Source of the DNA: Patiria pectinifera
Taxonomy: Eukaryota; Echinodermata; Asteroidea; Valvatida; Asterinidae
Direction of reading: 5' to 3'
NCBI GenBank assembly: GCA_029964075.1
Contig: CM057134.1
Span: 18,330,905-18,394,904, forward strand
DNA length: 64,000 nt
In this document: piece by piece, positions 32,401 to 44,400 of the stretch
Position numbering within the stretch: position 1 is the first letter of the stretch
Layout of the letters: the number at the start of each line of letters is the position of its first letter
Translations under genes and position numbers: made by a program
The notes under the pieces: generated by a model
What the model was told of the DNA's origin: nothing
Seen by the model: the letters and a program-made list of their open reading frames with translations, nothing else
Database searches by the model: none

Positions 32401-35400
32401 AGCATGGAGATTCCTTCCTCCATGACCAGAGAGAACTGACTGAAACGTCGAATCCACATTTGTTTGTTGTTTGTTAGATCCTTACTTAATTGTTAATAAT
32501 CCACAAACCTCATGCACTTCCAAGTGAAGACATTGTTGTAGACTTGCGGAAATTTAAGGAAAGTGATCATCGGTCCATGGCCGATTGCATAGATGGTATT
32601 GAAGAAAATGACTGTCATTCCTTCCTGTCAAAATCAATAGAGATCCCCATCAATCTGTCCGTTGACAACCACTCCATCCCCCGGTAGCTTTCTGCGGTCG
32701 GTCCACCGCTGTAACCTTGCCGCCGAAAGTGGCGTCAATCAACGGGCGTATCGGACGCGCGGCCCGGTCCGCTGAGAGATATACGCAGATAATACATTCT
32801 GCCAAAACCCCGGGGTTTGAGAAATCAGCGGGCGCTGATGAACGCTCTCTCCCGTGTCATACCGGCGAGGGGTCCCCTGACATCACCGCTCCATCAACAC
32901 CTCTCGTACTTTCTCCTTGACGTTCCTGTGGGTGCTCCGGCTTAATTTTTCCCTTCTCCGCCCTGTTTCCGTTCAGGGCAAACACATATTTGGGAATTAA
33001 AGTTAATAACTCGTTATTGTTGAGCCTTCGAAGATATTTTAGGGGAACACAAGCTCTTTGTGTTCGTTGAGTGTTTCCATAAATTCAGTTATCGAGAGTT
33101 AACTTTGCATGCGAAATTAGCTGGACGAACGCAGTATCAAAAGAACTTTAATTATCTAAAACAGGTTTAAATTATAGTTTGTCTCATTTTGACAAAGAAG
33201 TCATTCATATATCCCGTTGGAGATTTTTTCAGGGATATAATTTCTTCTCTTCCGCAAGTGGATCCGACTTGAAGAAAGTATGACAGAAGGAGCAATTATT
33301 TACCCTTCATTTTGTTTATCCCCAAGACACCATTTTTATTTCATGATAAAAATATTATGTAGCCTTGAAGGCCAACTACGCACGCAGATTGGAGTACCGG
33401 TACCGGTTCCCGCCGATACTGAAAGATTTCGAATTTGGAGCATGATTCAGAATTAACTGAGTTTTTGCTCTTTTGTTCCACCATAAAATAGGATTGGGTT
33501 CTTAAAGTCACATTATGTTGCATTTATTATTAACGGTGGTATTTTGTCGGGATGCCCTTAAATTAAAGCACAAACAGTGCACAATAACGTCAATCATATC
33601 TTGAAGGCCATACCTCCAACTTCACGTCATGTATAGAAAAAAAGTGTGGCATGGTTAAGGGGACTTCATTTGCCAATTAAAAAGCCAAGTTACTTAATTT
33701 CTGCTAGAAGCAGAGAAGTGTACGTGGGCGCTTGGATGGCACTCTCAGGCAATTTGTTCCAGCTAACTACCCTCTGGCTGTATAGAAGTGCTTTCTGACG
33801 TCAAGTCTTGGTCCGGATTTGGTTTTGCTGTCGCGTGTTTATGCAAAATACATTTTTTTAAATTATTTATTTTGTGTATAACGGCCAGCTTCAAAACGTT
33901 TGGTGTTATTTTTCTCTTTCAGGTTTTTAATAATGATTTAGTTGAAACTGCCAAAAACAAAGTGTTATGCCGAGCAAAAGTTATATATAAATGTGGCTGT
34001 TCGTGCCTCCGCGCTTGCTACATTCGTTTTCCCCCCATTAGGTTTACAATTGAGATGTCGGTGTTTAAACCGAAGTTGGCATTTCGCTAACATTTCTTTT
34101 CCTCGTGGGTAAAAGGATAATTTCCTCGCCAATAAACTTCCCACCGCCGTTTCACTCGCCATCAGTCATGCCTGTCTCCGGCAACATCACAATCCCAGAG
34201 AGCCACGCATTATTACGCGCTAGGTGAGATGTTTTGCAAAAGTTCTTGACGCGGCGGGCGACCGATTACTTCGTCTTTTGTGCCGCAATTTAACGCCGGG
34301 TTCGGGCGGCGCGCTTGTCGTTTCTCACCGTAGCACACGGCCCAGTGGCTCGCTGGATGGGGTTACTCCGGAAAAAAAGTATTTTCTCTCGCAGTTGGAA
34401 GCTAACACGCGAGGGTCCGCGTCTATTGCCTACCTTTCATCTCGAGAATATCTCTCCGTGGGTGATCTGATCGAACTCGATACAGTTGCTGAAATCAACT
34501 TCGCTGGCATGTAACTTAGCAGGAGGTCTTTTTCTTGTAATACGGCAGCGCAGCGGCGACCGGTCCATGTTTGTGCCGTGTGTGCTGTCAATTTTAGCTG
34601 TTTGCGCCGTTATGATGATGCTTGGAAACACTTAGACCAGACGCCCGTTTTTTCGCTAACAGAACCATCATATTTTATTTCAATATAAGGTTTTTGCCCT
34701 TCACCGACGTATAAACACTGTATACTCAGTGTGTTACCTCCCGCCCGAGAGAAAGTTGGAAAAAATAACTCGGGTGGGACTCGAACCCAAGACATCTTGC
34801 TTTCTAGTGCAGACGTCTTACAACTCGACCACCGAGCTTGCGGGATCGGTTGGCTGGTTCGAACCGGGTTTACATGTAGCAGCGGGTACCCCAATTAAAC
34901 TATTCATAAGATGAATTTGCGTGATGTAAATCAATATTAGGTTTTGCCCTTCACCGTATAAACACATTTCGTTATAACGACCACGAAATATGACGTTTTG
35001 TACAAACTATAACGTTATCATGGTGGCAAAACATAGAATACGTCGTAAGTTTTCTGACGTCTTTAGAAATGCACAGTGCTTTTGAACACCAAGCCCCCGA
35101 AACACGCGCAATTCTGTTCCGATCTCCGTTGGAAATACACTTTAAAATATGGGCCGGGGCGGAATCCGGCCCCCCCAACTTTTTCCGCGATACCCTTGCA
35201 AAAAAACCCATCATTTTCCCGACCTGAGCTTTCCTGACTTTTTAGCCTTGAGTCTTGCGCATCTTTTGATACCAAAACATAAAATTCTGACCTTGGGTTA
35301 CCGCGCATCGAAATCGTTTTCGGCGCTGCGCGCCGTGAAAACTGAATTTCCCCATAATTATGTAGTGTACACTAGGCAGAATTACCATTGGTGCATATGA

Positions 35401-38400
35401 ATGATTAATTAGCCGATAATTCCAAAACCCTTTAATCTATAGTCATGAAATTTCTTGGGTATGTTCAAATTAAGTTGTTCTATGCATGTACCGAGTTTAT
35501 CATATTTTGTCACTTAATGGCTGAGAAGTGAGATCTGAGGGGTAATCCGCCCCCCCCCCGACCCCTTTAGGGTTAAACTACATGCAGTTTTTCACACTTA
35601 AAACCCCCACATCAATTCCAATTTTAATAGAAAAAACTCTCATGAGTAGGCATTTAGGGTCAGCTTTGTCGAACCCTTAATCAGGTTAACTTACTTCCAT
35701 TCTAATCAGAACTTAGACAATCGGACAATCTGCACTGAATGGAAATCTAGTGAAAAGTACAAACGATCGGCCTACTTTCAGTTATAAATTACTAGAGACA
35801 CTAGTCAGTGTATTTTGATATGTTGTAAGATATATGTACCTATTTTTAATGAACAATAACCGATGTTGGCTCACAGAACAATCACCCGCAAAACCGCGAG
35901 TTTGGAGACAATATTAAACTCTCTCAGACTATTTTGAAGAAAAATAAGTGATCGTTTCGTCACCCCGTTAAGATTCAAGGAAATGAAAATGGCAAGGGAA
36001 TTTGTGTTTCTCGTCAACGGTACGAGACAGCGTGTCACGTACGGCTGTATCCACCGTTCCCCAGCGCACTTCGGCCCTTGCGGCTGTTTGCGAAATCGCC
36101 GCATCGACCGGGCGAGTTCAACCCGAAAAATAACCAGTCACGGCCAATCAGACTCCCCGTCGGTTGAGCGATTCAGCTCGCCATCGGCTGCCAGTCAGCT
36201 AAATTCATCCATAATGACCTGTAATTGCTCAGTACTTCTTGCCACAGTTTCACGTTGGGTCCCTCTGTGATTTCCCGCCGAAGAAAAAAACAGAGCCATT
36301 TTTTTTTTCAAAGAAGAGGAAGAAATAAGAAAGAAAACTCAGTTGGATACCTTGACCCCGGGTCACGATGACAGGCAAGCTGTCGTTAAGGACCCCAAGG
36401 CGCATGCGCTGTCGCCCGAGGGGAAGAATCCCGTCTCCTGGTTGGCTGTCGCCCAACGCTGACGCGGGTCAGAGGTTAAGCAGGGCCAATCAGCGTCCCG
36501 CCCTGTCATTTGGCTCCTGCGTGTGGGCTGAGAAATTGACGAAAATTACAAAGCCACATTTTGGTCGCATCGGGGGAAAATATCAACCATTTCGCGTTGG
36601 ACAAACTTGTAAACAACGCTTCCCCGTTGAGCTTCAATTCAAGTTAATACTCGAACATCTAAACTTATTTCAATGTTCAGTTCACGCGATCGACATAACA
36701 TGTTTGTCCTAACACAAGAAGAATTTATATTACACGTAGGCACAGGAAGATGTTGTGCAAAAGCTGTCGATTGGTTAATTTGGCTGACATGTTTTTGGAA
36801 TACAACAACGGGTTAAGGAAGTCCCGATACAAGGCGCCCGCTGAATGGTCAGAATCTCGAGGTCAAGACCCAGTCTTGTTTTGCATAATGATCGCCGAGC
36901 CTGCTCGCATATCATTCCAAAGACTACTTTTAGTACTGAGACGACGAAGCGTCAGTTTCAAACTTTCGTATCATACATAGCATTGGAAAGAAATCTTAAA
37001 GGTAAAAGTGTGAGGTCATAACGTAGAATTTATAAAAATGGGGCTGACTTGTAAAATGGCCGACTGCATCCGGAAGGGTGCACACCGGTAAATAGGCTTA
37101 AACCCATCCGCCGAGCTCGTGAATAAAAGTTATACCCTTCAATTAAAGAGTTCAGAGAGCCATAAAATTGGGGAATTGAAGAAATATGGCAATGAACCTC
37201 TGGCCCGGACTTGGGGCTTCAAATTCTGAGCATTTTGGATGCAATTGGGCTCGAAAGTGGCACTATTTTGCCACAGGGATCGTTTTTCAAGATGGCTACT
37301 TTTTCGCTTTGGGAAAATTAGGGGCCATCTTCTTTGAGTGAGAATTCCTCGAGAAGTCAATGGTCAACCCACCAGAAATGAAATGAAAATGAAAGATGAC
37401 ATGCTGATCATCATTTTACTGTGCAGCTAACATACCTGTGAGAGTTTCGAGTATTTTTAAAAGAATTTTGAAATATGGGCATTTAGCACTAGTGTCTATG
37501 GGAATTTTATTGCACTGTTGCACCCAGAACAATTTGAAGTGATTTACGTGAGGGCGCATTTTTGGACGTGCACACTGAGTGTGGTCTCTAGAGTTCACTG
37601 TGTTAAACAATACAACGCTTGACATGTTTATGGGGCCATTACAGAGACCGTCTCTCCTCGCCAACTTGTCTCTGCCTGTTTATTTGTTGATGCTAGAGGG
37701 CGTCGCATCAAAACAAACCGCGGTGGACTCGCGACCGCGCCACTTCACGCTCCGAACGATTGATGCGCCGTCGCCATGGCGACGGCGGCCATCTTGGAAG
37801 CTTAAGTGACGACCCGGGCAATTTGGGAGACCCGTGTTACATTATAGGTCGAGTTTGTTTACCTGTTTTGGAGTAGGTTTAAATCACGAAGGAAATCAAT
37901 CTTGTGTAAAATGCAACATGATGATTTTTAGAACCGTTCGAGATTTTCAATGCAGTTGAATTAGCTTCTGGTTTTACCAGACACACCCGACGTTATAGTT
38001 CCTGTTAGTGTTAACTGTGGTTCTTTTCAGATTTCTTTCTGTTTTGTTATTAGTTAACGCCATCAGGAAAATACAACAGTTAAGGTATAATGACTGTAAA
38101 ACAACAGGTGAGAACATGCTGGGCACTCTGTTATTCTACTCGACAATACATGTGAAACCACAGCAATGCTTAGTTGGTAAATCTGTGCAAGATTTACCAA
38201 AATGTGGTAAGATGTTTTTTCCTCAACATGCCCAAAGTTTTAGGCGGTAGATATTTTGACAATACCTTGCAAGATACTGGCAAACAGCTGTCCAAGTTAA
38301 AGGGAAGATACAAAATTTGCAAACATCAAAAAACGAAATGATCAAATTATCACGAAATACCTTACTGAATTGTTAGGGACTGAGAATCTAAAACATCATT

Positions 38401-41400
38401 TAAAATCGGGGCTCCTGGTGTGCTGACATTTTCAAGAAAAATGTATTTTTCCTGGAGAAAACTGGCCTTTTTTTTTTTAAACTGTTCCTAAATTTTCATA
38501 TTTAGTTATTCTGATTTTTCTGTGCAATTGATTACACACCTGTGAAGGGGTACAAGCCTGCTAGACTGATTATCCGAGCTTACGATTCCCCAAAGTGTAT
38601 AATTTGCTCCGTTTCATCTTAAGTGGGGTCTGGGAGCCAAGACTACAAAAACATGATAGGTTTTCTTAGTTTTCCAGCATTTACAAGCCCAAAACGTGAA
38701 ACAAGTCAGTTTAACAATATTTTCTATAACATACTTATCCTCCAAATCCATTTATTTCTGAAAATTGCAGCAAAAGCAAATGTTGTACATTTCCTTTAAG
38801 CGATATTTTCTCTCTGGGAAAAAGCTTCTGCAAATCCTAACGCAAGCCGTCAGCGATTTTCAACTACCTGCTATAGTTTGATGACCCGAGTCGACGCCTC
38901 CAATGTTGGGCTTTCATTTAAATTAAAGAGTTTTAGCCCATGTGAAAAATTATGCAAATGAGCTGTGACCCAATATGCAAATGAGGCAGGACCTCGGATA
39001 ATTTGCAAAACTTCTATGATTGACATCCGCCCAATTCACATGGGAAATAACACAGTATCAGACTTGAACTGAGTCTGGCAAACAAAACGATTGAGATAGG
39101 TCATCGAATCGGATGTACAGTATATACAGAAGGATATTGAGGTGCTCCAGAATTTTTTTAACTGCGTCGGATCCTAGACGCGTGCATGTTTAGTATCACC
39201 GAGCATAGGCTGGCGGCATTTACGTTGGGTGAGCATTAAGACGTGTCTGGTAGCAGTCTGGGGTCGTATTTCATTGCTCCAATTAGGCAAACGGTAACAT
39301 GCAATAACCAGCCGTGGGAAAACCAAATCACGCGAGATCTCGGGAGATCCTGGGTCGGTGTGAAATGAGGTATCAGAAGAGACTGTAATTGAGGTAAACA
39401 GAAGGGCCATGTAAACTGGGTTATTACAAAGAGAAATACATGACGGTCTATATCATTTGAAAGACAACTGATGGGAATAAAATGTACTCATTATACTACA
39501 CTGAACTACCAATATTACAGCCGTGTTTCAAAGGCCGGGGAATAAAAGGCTGTGTTCTTGCTATGGCCGGTGTAGCGTGAACTTCGGATGTAAAACAGAC
39601 TCGTTGGTAGTAAAGTCGAACCCAGATAAGAAGAGCACTGTATAATACAACATCCTGCTTATAACAAGGAAAATGTTTAATACAAGGTACGTGTTATAAC
39701 AAGGTAATTTGTAAAGCCCCAAGAACCTAAGGCCTAAAGATGTTCGACTGTAATGCACAATGCACATGCCATAAGTGTGGAAAATAGGCGAGTGCCCAGT
39801 CACTTGAGAGGGTTTAACTAATAGTGTGATTGCAGATTTCATAGGAGTCCAGATTTCGAAAGAGTCCGATTTCATAGGAGTCACAAACGCGTAGCGTCTG
39901 CGCGTACACGAAACGGCCCCTGAGGACGCACCAAGCAATGGTGTCCTGCCGCACCCCAGCAATGGTGTCCTCCAATGTCATCAATCGTTTGCATTTGACC
40001 GCTGAGGGCGTAGTTACGCAATTTGATCTTCCCCCTTCTCTTTCAGGAACAAGAGAGGCTGCATTCGTCCATTCCATCTCAGCCGCCGGGGTGGGCTACG
40101 AGGTCACGAGGTCGTGCAGCAGTGGTTACCTACAAAAATGCGGCTGCGACCGGACGGTGACGGGTACCAGCGACGAAGGCTTCACGTGGTCGGGCTGCTC
40201 CGACAATGTCGATTATGGTAAGGTGACAAAGTTTGTTTTGCCGCCAAAACAAATTAACTATTTGAGCGCCCTCTTTCGACTAAATGATCATCGTCGCCTG
40301 TTTCTTTGAATCGGCCTCACTAAAAAAAGACTGCTTGATTGGCAAACTAACTTCATATCAATTATAGATAAGTCATTCGGAAACTTAAAATTATAAACTT
40401 GTACATTTTTGAATTGTTTGTTTTAATCTTGTGACCAACGACTGTTTCCCACAGGGATGATGTTTTCAAAGACTTTCGTGGATGCCAGGGAGCGCAAAGG
40501 TCGCATGTCAACAGAAAGACAGCTGATGAATTTGCACAACAATGAAGCTGGTCGATTGGTGAGTACTTTGATGAAAACAAAATGAAACAGCCGTCTGTGA
40601 CTTCAAACGAAAAACTAGGAAAAAATACTTCTAAGTTATATCACCTAATCTAGGAGCTTTTCAATGAAAGTAAAAAGTGAACTATAACTTGGGTTGAAAG
40701 TAAGGGGTATTATAGGTAGACCGGGATGTGTTATAGGTAAAAACATTTTTAGCTGACATCATGATGATGTCATCGTGTGATTAACTCAGGATCAGCAGCA
40801 AGTCAACTTTGTTTAATACAAAAATATTGCCCTCTTCTGAATCAAAACGCTTGAGCAAATGGAAACGCTTTTCACTGTTCACTCGCAATTAAAACAACGT
40901 CTTTCGGAGAGTAAAATAAATAAAATCCCATGTACTTGATCGTTCAAAACAGTTCACCTTATTGCCGTTTTATTTATGGTAATTCTTAGGAGATTTCAAT
41001 GGATTGTTGAGAAATACATGCATTTATTTTTAGTTTATCAAATATACTTTCAAATGTGAATCTCAAGAAAATTTTAAAGAGAAAGAGCAATTTATAATAA
41101 AAACTAAACACTCAGAGAGGTAAAACCTCCGCCAAGGCCAAACAATTCCCCGCCATACTGTCAGTAATATAACAAATACTCGCATAATGGTGAAAAATTC
41201 TTTTAAAAAAATCCTGCATCCAGACCCAGATCCGGATCACTTCCACAATCTAATCGATTTGTACTTGTACCAAGGACCACTCCTAAAAAAAATTCATGAA
41301 AATCAGTCCATAATTTTTTGAGTTATCCTGTTGACAGACAAACCAACCAACCAACAAACTAACAAACAGACCTACGCTGATGAAAACATGACCTCCTTGG

Positions 41401-44400
41401 CGGAGGTAAAAACGAACACTAGAGTATGCCATTTTTACTTCAAGACGATGATAAAAACTGTTTAGAGAGGAGGCCTTGATCCCAAGAGAAACTAGAACCA
41501 CAGAACTGCAACAGTCTCTTGCCCCACACAAACTTTTTCTTGGAAGAATTTGATGACATTTTGACGACTTGCTGATGCAGCATGACACAACAGTTTACCG
41601 AACAACAAAAAGAACCGCAGATGGTACATTGATTCTCGTTCCCCGTTACTCTTTCAATAATGGTTCCGTTTTACAGTTTTATGGTCTAACAGCAAAATAA
41701 ACTACGGAGGTTTGTTATGGAAGAACCTGGCGCTATCTTGTGATGCGGGTTTCGCGCGCGTGGAGTCGTCACCAAGACACGTTTTGGAATTTGCTGAAAG
41801 ACTCAGACAACAATTTACAACCTCCTTTCAGTAGGCTCCTTAGTGGATTGGTTCCCAAGGCAAGCGTGCACCACTTGGAAGCGATACTGACATTCCTTGC
41901 ACCTTTCTCACATTCTATACATGATCAAATGACAAAGAAATGGGGAAATTATGTCGAAAGTGTGAGCAAGGCCGCCGAAATCGTAAATTACATGTCCTCC
42001 GTCACGCCATGTTCAACATTTCAGTCGGCTGGGACGCGACAGTTTTATAGCGCCGAAATTTGGCCCCGATTTTTTTCTCTGGAGGTCGTCTCCTGGTTCC
42101 GTCGAGATGATATCAAACGGCGTTTTGCGGAAACATTTCGTCTGACGCCAACATTAATGTTGTTTAGAGATCAGGGCTTTAAAACTGACAGCAACGGTTG
42201 TATCGAATTACACCTGATTTACACACGACGGGAAGCCTACCTTTTGCTGAGCACCGTTGGGAAAATACTTTGAAATTCCAATGAAAATTATTGTGAGGGT
42301 GAAGTTGTAATTGATAGAGTATGCCCACACACAAGGGCGCCCTCTTGTACGAGTTTCAACTTGTTCGTACAGGCGCGGAGAAATGCTAACTTGGACCCAA
42401 CCTCGGTGAACTGAACACTAGAAGATGGATACTGGAAGGGAAGTTAAGAGATGAATTTTGGGAGATATCTTCCTCCAAAATACGATCATTCTTAAAGAAA
42501 ATCAAAGGCCTGTCGCCAGTTTAAAACAGAATCCCTCCACTCCAATAGAGCAAATTAATGGTCCAATTTCATCGCAATTTTCTAAAAAAAATTGCAAGTT
42601 TGAAGACTGGTTCGTCAAAGCTAGCTTGCACCTTTCAATGCTACAGACCCTCCCACGGAGACGAAATAAATGGACAGTGTACAACTGATTTGGTTGCGTA
42701 GGCAATTTTAGGCTTACTGGTCTGCAAGCACACGAGTAGTACACAGCGCCACCAATAGTTCTTGCAAGGAATCCCTAGTCCTATAGCCTGGAACGAAGCA
42801 CTAAAATCTCAACAACAAATACCAACAACATCGTCCCCACTGCGTTGAATAGTACACTCCCATAGCTGCTTAAATACTGGTATTAGGTTATTTGCTGAGC
42901 ACAAATTTTGCACATGCAAATTAGGTACGGAATACTCTGGTGTCTGGCGTTGCCTTAAAGTCAGCGCTGCCAGCGTTGGAGTTGTGCATGCAGTACCCAG
43001 GGTTTTCCTGCCAGGGCCTACTATTATTGTCTCAAGTTGAAATCGGATCCTGGGGAAAGAGGTTGCAATACATCATAATAATATAACACTGTGATGCTTA
43101 TGTACCAAAGGTCTCAAAACGCTTCACAATTATTACACTGTTCATCAGGCCATGAGACCTGATTTTGCAGCAGCTCGAGATCAGCGCATTCTGGTCTCTA
43201 CCCTCACAGGTACCCATTTATACTCCTGGGTGGAGAGAGGCAATTGTAGTAAAGTGTCTAGCCCAAGAACACAAGCACAATGTTCCCTGCCAGGGTTTGA
43301 ACCAACGTACCACGGCACGTGAGTCGAACACCGTAAACCATTGGACCACAGCACTCCACGATACCAACACTTAATTTCTCCCCCACCAGCGCTCTTTCTG
43401 GAACCCACTGTAGTTCTTTCTGGACCACAGCTCCACAATATCAATTCGTAATTGTTCATTCTCTCCCACCAGGCCATCGAGAAGAACATGAGGGTGGAGT
43501 GCAAGTGCCACGGTGTGTCCGGGTCTTGCGAGATGAAGACGTGTTGGCGGGCCATGCCGCCCTTCAAGGAGATTGGGACCGTACTCAAGGAGAAGTTTGA
43601 CGGGGCCACGGAGGTGGTGCAACGGCGGATCGGATCCAGAAGACAGCTGGTAAGTTTCAATCTGCCTCCCATTTTTCGTAAATTGGAACTTTCTTTGCCA
43701 TGAATATCTGTGAGCTGGGGTCGATTCCCATCGAGTCCGAAATCTGCATTGCCCTAGCCTGATTCTGTGGGTTTTTTTTGGAAAATCAATCCGAGGTTGT
43801 CCTACCGCCTCAAAAGTAAACATTTCTTTATCCTCTTCTTCGCAAGGATTCTTAAGGTTTTTGAGTTACAGTACCTGTCTATTATTAAGGTATCCATGGT
43901 TTTATATCAGGAAAGAACTATAAGAAAGTATTTCACAAGAGATTGGGGGAATGTAATATATTTTATTACGAATGATCCAAATCGCTTCAAAGACGATGCA
44001 AGATGGCCCCATTCAGAGCATTATGACTTGCGATTCGAGTTGCTGTGATTTGACCAACGAATTGGCCTGTGATTTGACCAACGAATTGGCCTGCGATTTG
44101 TCCAGCAACTTGTCCAACGACTTGACATGCAATTTTACCTACAATTTGACCTGCGATTTGACTTGCGACTTGACTTGTAACTGGATCGACTCATTGCTAC
44201 TACATGTACATGTGTATGTAAACTTTACTGTACTCACAATTAACGACCGCCATCTTGGGTCCCCGTTTCCGCCAGGTACCAGTCAACGAGAACTTCAAGC
44301 CGCACACGGAGTCTGACCTCGTCTACCTGGTCCCCTCGCCCGACTTCTGCGAGGAAGACCTGAAGATGGGGTCGCTGGGAACCCACGGCCGGCGCTGCAA

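Larger units (their letters stand above)
30091..40046 (+). other. Wnt4 intron 3 (9956 bp)
   Basis: This is the largest intron and the likeliest place for intronic enhancers. It contains a small MITE (30713), a G- and C-run-rich repeat near 32230-32390, a tRNA-like unit (34768), a TTAA-family MITE (38297) and paired octamer sites (38952). The stretches 32650-32960, 33930-34560 and 35980-36640 are comparatively GC-rich and free of recognised repeats. I see no exon in them; they are candidates for conserved noncoding DNA. Confidence 0.7.
40559..43472 (+). other. Wnt4 intron 5 (2914 bp)
   Basis: GT-AG intron with a MITE (41125-41407) and a SINE (43146-43361). A plus-strand open frame runs from an ATG at 41743 to 42273 (176 codons) without recognised motifs; a frame of this length is expected about once by chance in a window of this size. 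Short G-rich words such as GAGGGCGCC flank some repeats. Confidence 0.75.

Noticed and set aside
34768-34850. Functional tRNA gene on the minus strand
   Set aside because: The B box is good but the A box is weak and no cloverleaf with a 7-bp acceptor stem can be drawn.
41743-42273. 176-codon open frame in Wnt4 intron 5
   Set aside because: Expected about once by chance in the window; no motif, and it lies inside a well-defined intron.
43972-44316. Repeat-containing frame (DLTNELAC units) running into Wnt4 exon 7
   Set aside because: It crosses the exon 7 acceptor in the wrong frame and derives from a 15/30-bp repeat.
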